Shown: piece by piece, positions 1 to 7,940 of the stretch
Numbering within the stretch: the stretch's first letter is position 1
Layout of the letters: every line of letters starts with the position of its first letter
Assembly: GCA_900547475.1 (NCBI GenBank)
Contig: URGW01000047.1
Span: 1-22,215, forward strand
Source: an uncultured Clostridium sp.
GTDB lineage: Bacteria > Bacillota > Clostridia > Clostridiales > Clostridiaceae
DNA length: 22,215 nt
Reading direction: 5' to 3'
Program-made: the position numbers and the translations under genes
Notes under the pieces: generated by a model
Told to the model about the DNA's origin: nothing
The model's input: only the letters and a program-made list of their open reading frames with translations
Database searches by the model: none

Positions 1-3
1 ACA

Positions 4-35
4 AAAAGGAGGATTCAAATTCGAATCCTCCTTTT
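4..35. terminator. Hairpin terminator at the left edge
   Basis: A 13-bp perfect stem (4-16 with 23-35) closes on a 6-nt loop. The left arm begins with a run of A and the right arm ends in TTTTCTT, so it can work as an intrinsic terminator in either direction. It probably ends a gene lying left of the window. Confidence 0.6.
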
Positions 36-41
36 CTTATC

Positions 42-72
42 GGCTAGTATCAAAATTTATTTTGATACAGCC
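42..72. repeat. Inverted repeat, possible terminator or insertion-sequence end
   Basis: Arms GTATCAAAAT and ATTTTGATAC (47-56 and 59-68) flank only two bases. They are extended by GGCT and AGCC after one bulged A, giving an almost continuous hairpin. On the minus strand it starts GGGGCTGTATCAAAAT, which resembles from memory the GGGGCTGT...CAAAA motif at some IS1182-type ends. No transposase is visible here, so this may equally be a second terminator. Confidence 0.4.
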
Positions 73-142
73 CCTTTATTTTGTAATATTTTAATTAACT
101 ATAAATTATTTTACATCATAAAAGTATAAATCACAAAAAAAG

Positions 143-190
143 TTAGGCAGTAGGATGGTCACGGTATACCGTGACCATTCTATCGCCTAA
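143..190 (-). terminator. Long GC-rich hairpin terminator after the HTH gene
   Basis: The core GGTCACGGTATACCGTGACC (157-176) is a perfect 20-bp palindrome. It extends outward with few mismatches to TTAGGC (143-148) and GCCTAA (185-190). On the minus strand it lies about 28 bp past the stop codon of the HTH gene and is followed by a run of T (complement of 134-140). On the plus strand TATTTTTTATA follows, so it may be bidirectional. Its GC content stands out sharply from the surroundings. Confidence 0.6.
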
Positions 191-217
191 TATTTTTTAT
201 ATTTTTAATATTGCTTT

Positions 218-934
218 CTATCCAACCTTGATTAGACTACTTTCTAAATTTCCTATTTCTTCACAATTATATTTTTTTAAATATCTATTAACATCTTTAA
301 TAGGCATTAAATCTAACAAACCTTTAGCAATAATTAAATCTCTTTTATCTCTTAAATATAATTCATTAAATCCTGCTGCCTTTAATAAGTAATTAGCTTC
401 ATATGTGTTAAGTTTGAATGCAAAAGATAATCCTATTATACAATCTCTATTTGGATTTCTTTTTCTCTCTTTATTTAAAGTAAATACTGGTTTTATGTAA
501 CTTTCTTTATGATTGGATTGTTCACATATTTCTTCAAATGTTAACCCACATTCATTTTTCAAATGATTTAAATAATGTTGTATAGAAAATCTATTAAAAT
601 TAACCTTATCAATAATTTCATCAATAGAATTATCTCTTAATAACTTAGTCCACTGTCCACTACCTGGTTCTATATTAGTCTCATTTTTATTAAACTTGTT
701 GATTTTATTTAATATATTTCTATTTAATTTATTGTAGTTGTTAATTAATCCTTTAGCAATTGATGTAGTTCCACCTATAATGCTAATATTAATGCAACTA
801 CTCATCCCATAAATATTTTTCTCATTTTCATCATCTAATATTTTATCCGCAAATGGAATATTCTCTTCAATATCATTAATATTTTTACATTGACTTAATA
901 TTTTTTTGTTTAATTCATTAAATCTATTTTTCAT
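218..934 (-). CDS. Helix-turn-helix regulator with unassigned N-terminal region
   Basis: This is a 238-residue soluble protein. Residues about 117-190 look like an XRE-type helix-turn-helix (LTFEEICEQSNHKESYI, then a NPNRDCIIGLSFAF helix). A segment NYLLKAAGFNELYLRDKRD follows, which recalls small XRE-like Firmicute proteins ending in an LLxxAGxxxLYxRxxRD motif. The first 100 residues match nothing I recognise. Start: ATG 8 nt after GGGGAG on the minus strand. It is transcribed away from two tiny peptide genes at 1050-1324, and the 115-bp gap between them holds a palindrome that could be its operator. I infer that it regulates itself and the peptides. The HTH call is fair; the role is a guess. 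Confidence 0.65.
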   Translation of the reverse strand: MKNRFNELNKKILSQCKNINDIEENIPFADKILDDENEKNIYGMSSCINISIIGGTTSIAKGLINNYNKLNRNILNKINKFNKNETNIEPGSGQWTKLLRDNSIDEIIDKVNFNRFSIQHYLNHLKNECGLTFEEICEQSNHKESYIKPVFTLNKERKRNPNRDCIIGLSFAFKLNTYEANYLLKAAGFNELYLRDKRDLIIAKGLLDLMPIKDVNRYLKKYNCEEIGNLESSLIKVG

Positions 935-959
935 ATTATTCTCCCCTATATAACATAGT

Positions 960-972
960 GTGCATTGTGCAC
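960..972. promoter_or_regulatory. Candidate operator between divergent genes
   Basis: GTGCA-TTG-TGCAC is a perfect 5-bp inverted repeat around three bases, in the intergenic space between the HTH gene and the peptide pair. Its position and shape suit a dimeric helix-turn-helix repressor. No second copy was noticed elsewhere in the window. Confidence 0.35.
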
Positions 973-991
973 CTCACACCTAAACACATTA

Positions 992-1021
992 TTGAATTAA
1001 AATTAATACATAAGATAAATT
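992..1021 (+). promoter_or_regulatory. Possible promoter of the peptide pair
   Basis: TTGAAT (992-997) and TAAATT (1016-1021) are 18 bp apart, about 30 bp upstream of the first peptide's start. The match is weak in sequence this AT-rich, so the call rests mainly on position. Confidence 0.25.
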
Positions 1022-1049
1022 AAATAATTAAATTTTGGAGGTAATTAAT

Positions 1050-1187
1050 ATGGATAAAAAAAGCGTTGAAAAATTATGTAAGGTATTAGGAGATGTGATT
1101 GCTATAGCTATCCCAATAATAGTTACTGCAATAGTTACTGATTCTAAAGAAGAATCTAAAGAAGAATCTAAAGAAGAATCTAAATAA
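1050..1187 (+). CDS. Tiny hydrophobic peptide 1, 45 aa
   Basis: The start ATG lies 7 nt after a clean GGAGGT (1037-1042). The peptide has a short basic head (MDKK), one hydrophobic segment at about residues 13-30 (GDVIAIAIPIIVTAIVT) with a central proline, and a charged tail built of SKEE repeats. It is clearly a paralog of the next peptide: both share an M-x-KK start, a Cys at position 10, a Gly at position 14 and a PII-x-T-x-I core. Size and layout (short helix with proline, then charged tail) recall Fst/Ldr-type membrane toxins, but the sequence does not match them well enough to name it. It may act at the membrane as a toxin, a signal or a defence effector. Two good ribosome sites and paralogy make real translation likely. 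Confidence 0.65.
   Translation: MDKKSVEKLCKVLGDVIAIAIPIIVTAIVTDSKEESKEESKEESK
1143..1184 (+). repeat. 12-bp in-frame tandem repeat
   Basis: Three copies of TCTAAAGAAGAA (1143-1178), then a partial copy, encode the SKEE tail of peptide 1. The second peptide lacks this tail, so the repeat expanded after the duplication. Copy number may vary between strains without breaking the frame. Confidence 0.8.
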
Positions 1188-1216
1188 AACAGAATTAATA
1201 ATACGGAGGAATACCT

Positions 1217-1324
1217 ATGAATAAAAAAAATATTAAACTATTCTGCAACATTGCTGGTGAAGTACTTAAAGTAGTTGTACCTATAATACTTACTTCAATA
1301 CTAACAAATAATGAAAATAGCTAG
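1217..1324 (+). CDS. Tiny hydrophobic peptide 2, 35 aa
   Basis: The start ATG lies 6 nt after CGGAGGA (1204-1210) and 29 bp past the stop of peptide 1, so the two are probably one transcript. It keeps the shared pattern: MNKK head, Cys10, Gly14, then VLKVVVPIILTSILT as a hydrophobic core, and ends in a short polar tail without the SKEE repeats. Divergence at most positions combined with conservation of the core argues for selection rather than recent duplication. A rho-independent terminator begins right at its stop codon. Function unknown; a membrane-active partner or variant of peptide 1 is the simplest idea. Confidence 0.65.
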   Translation: MNKKNIKLFCNIAGEVLKVVVPIILTSILTNNENS

Positions 1325-1353
1325 AAAATGCTCACTAATTATTGAGCATTTTC
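1324..1353. terminator. Bidirectional terminator between peptides and YgjP gene
   Basis: An 11-bp perfect stem (1324-1334 with 1343-1353) closes on an 8-nt loop. The right arm ends in TTTTC and a T-rich stretch follows; A-rich sequence flanks the other side. It lies between converging genes and can end both the peptide transcript and the restriction operon. Confidence 0.8.
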
Positions 1354-1397
1354 TTACTATTTTACACTATATAAATCTATTAACAACACTATATTTA

Positions 1398-2114
1398 TTA
1401 TAACTCTAACCTTATTCCATAATCTCTAAGCCATTCTTTTCTCACTTCATAATCAGCCATTATAGAAGCAACTAAACTCCAAAACTCCTGTGAATGATTC
1501 ATATAATACATATGACACATTTCATGAACCACTATATAATCAAGAGCTGTAGATTTAGCCATTACACATCTCCAATTAAATAAAAGTTCCCCCTTAGAAG
1601 TACAACTAGCCCATCTTTTCTTCTGTTCCTTCACCCTTATATCACTTGGTTTTTTATTGAAGTATTTTTGATAATACTTAATTCTTTTCTTAACTTGTTC
1701 TTCTGTTTTTTCTCTATACCAAGCTTCCATAGCAGTTTTTATTAATTCATCATTCTTTTCTTTAACATAGACATGAAATTTTCCTCTAAATAATTTAACA
1801 CTTGAATTATTCTGTAAAGTTTCATCTACATGAATTTGCAAGGAATAATTTCTCCCTAAATACATGAAAGATTCTCCATTAACAAACTCTCTATTAACTC
1901 TTTTACTTTCAATATTTCTAAATTCAAAAAGCTTCTGAACTATCCAAGCTCCTTTTGATTTAACTGCTTCTTTAATTTCTTCTTCACTAGTACCTACTGG
2001 AGCCACCACAGTAATATTCTTAGGTGGCTCAACAGAGATACTCATTGTTTTTCTATTCTTAAATTCAACATTGAATTCTACTTCTTTTGTTCCATACTCA
2101 ATCTTATATTTCAT
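1398..2114 (-). CDS. YgjP/M48-type metallopeptidase (DUF45)
   Basis: This 238-residue protein has a zinc-protease signature: HEMCH at 197-201, then a third ligand in the motif NHSQEFW (His207), the standard HExxH-x5-NHSxxFW arrangement of the YgjP/DUF45 family. The upstream RWASCTSKGELLFNWR segment (about 167-182) is also typical, and the length fits. It starts 13 bp after the GIY-YIG-like gene, behind GGAG, as the last gene of the restriction operon. Members are often encoded next to type I restriction genes, where their substrate is not established; they may trim or regulate HsdR or act on stalled complexes (inference). The family call is firm. Confidence 0.9.
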   Translation of the reverse strand: MKYKIEYGTKEVEFNVEFKNRKTMSISVEPPKNITVVAPVGTSEEEIKEAVKSKGAWIVQKLFEFRNIESKRVNREFVNGESFMYLGRNYSLQIHVDETLQNNSSVKLFRGKFHVYVKEKNDELIKTAMEAWYREKTEEQVKKRIKYYQKYFNKKPSDIRVKEQKKRWASCTSKGELLFNWRCVMAKSTALDYIVVHEMCHMYYMNHSQEFWSLVASIMADYEVRKEWLRDYGIRLEL

Positions 2115-2127
2115 ATTTACTCCATAA

Positions 2128-2574
2128 TTATGAATTTAATATTGGTGTATACTTTTCTAAAAATATCTTTTTCATTTCATTGATATTACTACATTTATAT
2201 CCATATATATAAATTCTTTTTCCTATTTTAGCTTGATTTAAAATAAAATTATTTACCTTACAATATGTTGCATTTCCACCTTTAAAACAACTTGATTTAC
2301 TTATCTTAGAATAATGAAGTAAAATCCTTTTTAAATTAGTAGCTCTACCTATATATTTAATAGAATCATCTACAACAATTGCATATACATAACTATCCTC
2401 TATATCTACAGGAACATTAAATATACAAAATGGACCTATCCCATTCTCTATTAAAGTTTTACCACTTTTTATATCTTCTATATCATAAGGAATCATCTCA
2501 ACTACTTTGTTATCACTTTTTATAGGTTCAATTTCACATATATATTTTAAATAGCAATCAAACTTTTCTCTCAT
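2128..2574 (-). CDS. GIY-YIG-like nuclease domain protein
   Basis: This 148-residue protein has a C-terminal half fitting the GIY-YIG fold: VYAI (63-66), YIG (74-76), Arg77 and Arg83 on the following helix, then NEMKKIFLEKYTPILN (132-147), where a Glu and a final Asn are usual. The first element is degenerate (YAI for GIY), so activity is uncertain. The N-terminal 60 residues are unassigned. Its ribosome site AGGGG overlaps the hsdR stop codon, indicating translational coupling to HsdR. It may cut DNA or be a structural accessory of the restriction complex. Confidence 0.65.
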   Translation of the reverse strand: MREKFDCYLKYICEIEPIKSDNKVVEMIPYDIEDIKSGKTLIENGIGPFCIFNVPVDIEDSYVYAIVVDDSIKYIGRATNLKRILLHYSKISKSSCFKGGNATYCKVNNFILNQAKIGKRIYIYGYKCSNINEMKKIFLEKYTPILNS

Positions 2575-2584
2575 ACTTACCCCT

Positions 2585-5500
2585 TTAATTTAACATATCA
2601 AAATGTATCTTAGCCAAATTCAATAATGGCTCCATTATCTTTTCTCTAACATCTCTAGGAATTCTCTTAGCATACTTCTTAATTATCATAAGCTTAATAG
2701 CTCTTTGAATATCATTAGTTTTGCTTTGATTAGTTACCCAATCAATAACATAATTGTCTTTAACTACAGCTTTGACATCTTTCGCTATTTCCTTAGAAAT
2801 TTCCATAGTTTCATCGCTTATATATGATGCTTCGCCATCTTTTACTATACCTTCTTCAACATCATCTTCTAAGTATTTTCTAACGACTTCAAAGAATGCA
2901 AATTCTTTTTCATCAAGACCTAAATCATTAGCTTTATTAGAGGCTCCTGTTTCAACATCATTTTTAATAAACTCTTCTAATTGCTTCTTTCTTGCAATCC
3001 AGTCATTTTTAGTTTCATCTAAAATTCTTTGAAGTCTTTCAAATAAAGATTCGTAGTAAACTGGATTCTCTTTTATTTTTACATTAATAATATGCTTTAT
3101 AGCATGCTCCATAGCTGATGCTTGTGCTTCATCTGATTTTAAAGTTTTAACTTTAGCTTTAAAGTTATCTTCAAATAAAGTTATAGGTTCAATCCAACCT
3201 CTAACTCCAAGAGATTTTAAGTGATTTTCAATTATTTCTCTTACCTTTTCACCGCAATCTGAAATATCTATAGAATCACTTGGATTAAACTTAGCTTTTG
3301 CCGCAGCTCTAATATAAGAAAGCCATCTTAAATCATTTAAAATTTCAGTATCTACATGGGAAGGTAATAAACTTTCTACTGCTCCTGAAAACTTTTTATA
3401 CATAAGTTCAAACTCTGCTCTTTTATCATCAGGTTCAATTTTATTAACTAATTCATCTAAATTATTTTTATTTATTCCTCTAAACATAGACATTATAGCT
3501 TCTCTATAAGAAAGCATTTCATTATATAAATCATCTAAGGATTCCATAGGTTTACCTAAATCTTCTTTATCAAAGATAGCTAATGCTTCTTCTAAAAAAT
3601 TAGAAATACCATAATAATCAACAACGTATCCACATTGTTTTATAATGTTTTCTTTTGTAGTTTTACCACTTTCTAAAGTTATTTCAACTTCTCTAGTACA
3701 AGTTCTATTAACTCTTGCTATAGCTTGAAGTAATGTATGTTCCTTAAGTGGTCTATCTATATACATAACTTGTTCAATAGGTGCATCAAAACCTGTTAAA
3801 AGCATATCTTTTACTATTAAAAAACAAAGTTTATCTTTATTTATAGGTTGTTTAAATCTATTAATTAGATTTTCTTGCTCTGTTTTAGTAGTAAAATGTT
3901 TCTTTAAATATGGTAAATCATTATTATCTCCTGAGAATATTACTTTAGCTTCAAAATCTTGACCTAATATTTCTGGCATGTGTTTATTTAAAGCATCATA
4001 ATACTTAACACAAGCTTCTCTTGAAACACATACTATTTGAGCTTTAAATCCATTAGGAAGTATTTGTTCTTTATAATGATTAAGTAAATCAACTACTATA
4101 TCATTAATTCTTTCTTCACTTTCAACAATAGTTTTCTTAGTTCCATATTTAGCTTTTATAGCCTCTTTTTCTTCTTCAGTTCTATCACTAAATTCTTGGT
4201 CAAATAATTCTTCTAAAGAATCACCTACCACTTGTAAATCTGGTCTTCTACCTTCATAAACAATCTTAACCGTAGCTCCATCTTCAACTGCTGATTTAAT
4301 AGAATATTTATCTATATATCCACCAAAAGTTCTTGGTGTTGATTTATCTTCTTTATCTATTGGAGTACCTGTAAATCCTATAAAGACAGCATTAGGTAAT
4401 GAAGTTCTCATATTAGCTGCTGTATCTTTATATTGGCTTCTATGTGCCTCATCTGATAAGACAATAATATTTTGTTTTGCACTTAAAAGAGGATAATCTA
4501 CAGCATATTTTTGTTTAATTTTTTTACCTTCAAATAATACTTCTCTTTCTTCAGTTTCATTTTGGAACTTCTGTATGGTTGTCATTATTATTTGAGGTTG
4601 TGGATTAGATAATAGCTTCTTCATAATCTCAATTTTATCTGCTCTAACTGGAGTAGTTATTTTAGATAAAGTTCTATCAAATGTAGCATAAATCTGTTTA
4701 TCTAAATCAATTCTATCTGTAACTACAACGATTGTAGAATCAGTTAATCCCTTAGTTCTCTTAATTTTCCTAGCTAAGAAAACCATAGTTAAAGATTTAC
4801 CTGAACCTTGAGTATGCCAAACAACTCCACCTCTAGTAAGCTTATCTTTTCCATTAATAATTCTATCTATAGCTTTATTAACAGCTCTGAACTGTTGATA
4901 TCTACAAACTTTTTTAATAACAGTTCCATTATCAGCTTCAAAAACAATAAAGTTTCTCATTAAATCAAGTAAATTTTTCTTTTCTAAAAATCCTTGAATA
5001 AAAATATTTTGTCCACAATCTTTATAGTTTTCTATCTCTTCTTTCTTAAATGGATATGGGTCCTTCCATTGAGAATAATGATTATATTTTGAGCTTATTG
5101 TTCCAACATAAGCATTATATCTATTTAAAATCCCTGTAAAGAAATTGCTATAAAATAACCTTGGAGCTCCTTCACCTAAAGCTTCATCTCTAACATTCAT
5201 ATATCTTCTTAATTGTTCAAAAGCTTGTTTCTTTCCAATGCTTTCATTATTTCCTTTTTCTAAGAAAGGAGACTTAGCTTCTAAAACAACTACAGGAATA
5301 CCATTTATAAAAATAACTATATCAGGGAAAATAGACTTTCCACTTAAAGTTTGAACTTCAAATTGACGAACAACTAAGAAATCATTGTTATTAACGTTTT
5401 CCCAATCTATAAAATGAACAGTATGATGCTTCTTTTGACCATCACCATATAAATCTTGCTCTACAGTAAAAGTCAAATCTACAAGAGCATCATAAATTTT

Positions 5501-5770
5501 TTCATTTATCTCTAATAAATTAGTTCCTAAACTATCAGCTCTACTAATATATCTTATTGCTCTATCTAAATTTTCTTCACTCATCCAAGGGTTAAGCTTT
5601 TTTAATGATACTTTTAATCTTCTAGATAATACAACATCAGCTAAAGAATCTCTTTCTCCACTTTCAGGAGTTAATTCTTTTCCATGAATGAAGTTATATT
5701 TTAATTTCTCCTCTAAATATTCAATTGCTGGTAGCTCTACTAAGGTTTCTTCATTTCCTAAGTACGACAT
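2585..5770 (-). CDS. hsdR: Type I restriction enzyme, HsdR motor and nuclease subunit
   Basis: At 1061 residues this is the usual length. The N-terminal nuclease shows FPDIVIF with Asp150 and an EAK motif at 164-166. Superfamily 2 translocase motifs follow: HTQGSGKS (319-326, Walker A), DEAHRS (440-445), FTGTP (466-470), LLTGFDAP and ARVNRT. The last third is the helical region that docks on the methylase core. It cuts unmethylated DNA after ATP-driven translocation, together with the HsdM and HsdS encoded at 11062-13896. Start: ATG 6 nt after AGGGGG. It is separated from hsdMS by about 5 kb of other genes and has its own upstream promoter-like block (5791-5826). The reading frame is intact with all key residues. 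Confidence 0.97.
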   Translation of the reverse strand: MSYLGNEETLVELPAIEYLEEKLKYNFIHGKELTPESGERDSLADVVLSRRLKVSLKKLNPWMSEENLDRAIRYISRADSLGTNLLEINEKIYDALVDLTFTVEQDLYGDGQKKHHTVHFIDWENVNNNDFLVVRQFEVQTLSGKSIFPDIVIFINGIPVVVLEAKSPFLEKGNNESIGKKQAFEQLRRYMNVRDEALGEGAPRLFYSNFFTGILNRYNAYVGTISSKYNHYSQWKDPYPFKKEEIENYKDCGQNIFIQGFLEKKNLLDLMRNFIVFEADNGTVIKKVCRYQQFRAVNKAIDRIINGKDKLTRGGVVWHTQGSGKSLTMVFLARKIKRTKGLTDSTIVVVTDRIDLDKQIYATFDRTLSKITTPVRADKIEIMKKLLSNPQPQIIMTTIQKFQNETEEREVLFEGKKIKQKYAVDYPLLSAKQNIIVLSDEAHRSQYKDTAANMRTSLPNAVFIGFTGTPIDKEDKSTPRTFGGYIDKYSIKSAVEDGATVKIVYEGRRPDLQVVGDSLEELFDQEFSDRTEEEKEAIKAKYGTKKTIVESEERINDIVVDLLNHYKEQILPNGFKAQIVCVSREACVKYYDALNKHMPEILGQDFEAKVIFSGDNNDLPYLKKHFTTKTEQENLINRFKQPINKDKLCFLIVKDMLLTGFDAPIEQVMYIDRPLKEHTLLQAIARVNRTCTREVEITLESGKTTKENIIKQCGYVVDYYGISNFLEEALAIFDKEDLGKPMESLDDLYNEMLSYREAIMSMFRGINKNNLDELVNKIEPDDKRAEFELMYKKFSGAVESLLPSHVDTEILNDLRWLSYIRAAAKAKFNPSDSIDISDCGEKVREIIENHLKSLGVRGWIEPITLFEDNFKAKVKTLKSDEAQASAMEHAIKHIINVKIKENPVYYESLFERLQRILDETKNDWIARKKQLEEFIKNDVETGASNKANDLGLDEKEFAFFEVVRKYLEDDVEEGIVKDGEASYISDETMEISKEIAKDVKAVVKDNYVIDWVTNQSKTNDIQRAIKLMIIKKYAKRIPRDVREKIMEPLLNLAKIHFDMLN

Positions 5771-5790
5771 TCCAATCCCCCTAATTTCTA

Positions 5791-5826
5791 TTAATACTAA
5801 TTTAATTATACACTAATTTACAATTA
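5791..5826 (-). repeat. Promoter-like direct repeat, copy 1 (before hsdR)
   Basis: This 36-bp block matches 7840-7875 at 31 of 36 positions by hand alignment. Read on the minus strand it contains a perfect TATAAT box (complement of 5805-5810) about 35 bp from the hsdR start. No convincing -35 box lies at the right distance. Both copies sit just ahead of a start codon and are backed by a hairpin, so it is best read as a duplicated promoter or leader. Confidence 0.65.
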
Positions 5827-5847
5827 TTAATCTTATTTTCTTAAAAG

Positions 5848-5877
5848 AAAAAGTCATAGATTTCTCTATGACTTTTT
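5848..5877 (-). terminator. Terminator of the KAP-like ATPase gene
   Basis: AAAAAGTCATAG (5848-5859) pairs perfectly with CTATGACTTTTT (5866-5877). On the minus strand the hairpin runs into a T tract and overlaps the ATPase stop codon. Nearly the same sequence recurs at 8447-8474, and a related one at 7892-7939. Confidence 0.85.
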
Positions 5878-7810
5878 AATCTCTATTCATACCTTCATTT
5901 ACCCAATTTTTATATAACTCTAAAATTTCATTTGACTGTAATCTACTATCATTACAATCACCATATACATCGTATATCTTCCTAAATATATTATTTTTTA
6001 GTACTTCACTTTGATTAATATACACTTCTATTTTTGCTTCTACCATTAATAAGAAAATTATTTCATACATTTTCTTATCACTAATGCTATAAACTTTTGA
6101 TAGATTTTCAAATTTAATAAATTCTATACTAAAAATTTCTTCAATAATATCAATATTATTCTCATTTTTAGCCCCTTCTAATAGTATTAATAAATCATCT
6201 ATATTAAAACTTTGAACACTTTTACAAATTTGTAGTATTTCTCTTAACTTCATATCTGTATTTATTATATATTCTTCTATTCCACTATTATAACTATTAA
6301 TCTTATTGAGTTCATCTATAATATAACTCTTAGATAAAACTCTACCTAAAATCCAAGAAAATGCTATTGGGGTTCCACACCACTTAACACTTTCTATACC
6401 TTCTACATATTTTAAACATTTAAAAATTCCATTTGCCTTCTCATTTCTATCTCCAAAAAAATCTGAATACTTTTTATTATACGAAGCCAAACTTTCTCCT
6501 ATTGTTAAATTTTTCAATTTAGTGCTAAAATTATTATAATAACTAACATTAGCAATAAAAATACTATAGAATATATCTTTACCATATATCTTTATTAAAT
6601 TTATATCTATATCATGGACAATATTAATATATGCAGCTACTATGCCTGAAAATATCCTTATATTGCTTAAATTAGTAAGTTCCCATACCTTATTAATATC
6701 ATGATTATTTTTAGAAAAAAACTCCTCTAATAATTTCTTTTTCTCTTTTTTTAATGACACTATTCTTTCAATATTATCATTAACTATAGCTTGCACATCG
6801 ATTTTTGTTATCTCAATATTATACTTTTTAAACTCTAATTTTCCTTCAAAAATATCCCTATAATATTTAATATCCACCATTGATGAATTACATATTATAA
6901 TTACTTTCATCTCATATATATCAACTAACTCATTTATTAAACCAGTTAATACATTATATTTATCTAGATTCCTATATCTAATTTCTCTACTCTGCTCTTG
7001 TTGAATCTTATAGAATCCACTTTCAATATTCCTCAATTGTTCTTCTAAATACTCTTTAATATTATCATTATTATGTCCATTACTGTAATAACTATTTCTA
7101 TATTCACTATATGAATAATATTGTTCATTCTCTTCATTATTAATTATAGGCACTATCCTCTCAAAATCGTCGAATATAAAAATTGATTTTTTAGCCATAT
7201 CTTTGAATTCATATTTAGGTTTTAATAAATTATATAGAATATCTCCTATAATAGGAATTACCTTAACCGCTTGTACTATCATTGTTCTAAATGACTCATC
7301 TTCTTTCTCATATAATTCCTTTAAATAATTCAAAAAATCACTTCTGGAATCTAAACCAAAACAAGAGACGTAATAAACTTTCCAATTAGTATTACTTAAG
7401 AACTTCTCAACAAATTCTCTCACTTTATAAGTTTTTCCTACTCCCCATTCTCCTGATATGATAAAAGAACGTTTCTCTTTTGCATAAATATAATTATATA
7501 ATGATAAATTAAATAAATCATCCTCATCTATATTAGGCTTTTTAAATTTATATATTAATTTACTTATTAATTGTACTACACACTCAATAAATAAAAATAT
7601 ACATATACCACATAAGAAAATTTGCATAACTTTCTTTAAACATGATATATACAGAAAATTGACTAAAATTGAAACTTTATACCCTAATAACCCGTTTACT
7701 ATATTTTTAATACTTTTTCTAAACCCTTTAAACTCATACCCTATTAGAATACTAATTACTATAATAACACTCAATAATATTATTCCATTTATTTTCTTTA
7801 ATATTTTCAT
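5876..7810 (-). CDS. Membrane-anchored KAP-like P-loop ATPase
   Basis: This 644-residue protein has hydrophobic segments at about 7-23 and 46-85 that anchor it to the membrane. A cytoplasmic NTPase domain follows: Walker A GEWGVGKT (120-127) and Walker B FIFDDFERI (211-219). The GxWGxGKT plus DDxxR pairing is typical of KAP-family and related STAND-like ATPases, some of which serve in phage defence. The remaining 400 residues are helical and unassigned. It is transcribed alone: its own promoter-like repeat lies upstream (7840-7875) and its own terminator overlaps its stop. It splits hsdR from the rest of the restriction operon. The ribosome site is weak (GAAGG about 13 nt before ATG). A role as a defence ATPase with a membrane output is inferred. 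Confidence 0.75.
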   Translation of the reverse strand: MKILKKINGIILLSVIIVISILIGYEFKGFRKSIKNIVNGLLGYKVSILVNFLYISCLKKVMQIFLCGICIFLFIECVVQLISKLIYKFKKPNIDEDDLFNLSLYNYIYAKEKRSFIISGEWGVGKTYKVREFVEKFLSNTNWKVYYVSCFGLDSRSDFLNYLKELYEKEDESFRTMIVQAVKVIPIIGDILYNLLKPKYEFKDMAKKSIFIFDDFERIVPIINNEENEQYYSYSEYRNSYYSNGHNNDNIKEYLEEQLRNIESGFYKIQQEQSREIRYRNLDKYNVLTGLINELVDIYEMKVIIICNSSMVDIKYYRDIFEGKLEFKKYNIEITKIDVQAIVNDNIERIVSLKKEKKKLLEEFFSKNNHDINKVWELTNLSNIRIFSGIVAAYINIVHDIDINLIKIYGKDIFYSIFIANVSYYNNFSTKLKNLTIGESLASYNKKYSDFFGDRNEKANGIFKCLKYVEGIESVKWCGTPIAFSWILGRVLSKSYIIDELNKINSYNSGIEEYIINTDMKLREILQICKSVQSFNIDDLLILLEGAKNENNIDIIEEIFSIEFIKFENLSKVYSISDKKMYEIIFLLMVEAKIEVYINQSEVLKNNIFRKIYDVYGDCNDSRLQSNEILELYKNWVNEGMNRD

Positions 7811-7839
7811 ATCTAAAATTATACCTTCCCGAATTTTTA

Positions 7840-7875
7840 CTAATATTAATTTAATTATACATCATTTTACAATTA
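7840..7875 (-). repeat. Promoter-like direct repeat, copy 2 (before the ATPase gene)
   Basis: This is the second copy of the 5791-5826 block, again with TATAAT on the minus strand and again 30-45 bp ahead of a start codon, here that of the KAP-like ATPase. A hairpin of the same GTCATA/TATGAC family lies behind it, just as behind copy 1. Confidence 0.65.
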
Positions 7876-7891
7876 AATTTATATCTCACAA

Positions 7892-7939
7892 CTAAATAAG
7901 ATAAGGTCATAAAAAAATCTATGACCTTATCTTATTTAG
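7892..7939 (-). terminator. Strong terminator after the Rpn relic
   Basis: A perfect 20-bp stem (7892-7911 with 7920-7939) closes on 8 nt of mostly A. It lies 2 bp beyond the stop of the broken Rpn-like gene on the minus strand. The loop-proximal half shares GGTCATA/TATGACC with the other two terminators of this island. Confidence 0.8.
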
Positions 7940-7940
7940 C

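Noticed and set aside
171..392. Plus-strand 73-codon frame
   Set aside because: It lies antisense to the HTH gene and has no ribosome site. The other antisense frames, within hsdR, hsdS, the ATPase and recombinase 1, are rejected for the same reason.
1143..1184. Short tandem repeat as a CRISPR array
   Set aside because: Units are 12 bp with no spacers and encode an in-frame SKEE tail; no cas genes are present.
1050..1324. Peptide pair as a known Fst/Ldr toxin or named bacteriocin
   Set aside because: Only size and layout agree; the conserved Fst residues and any transport or immunity genes are missing.
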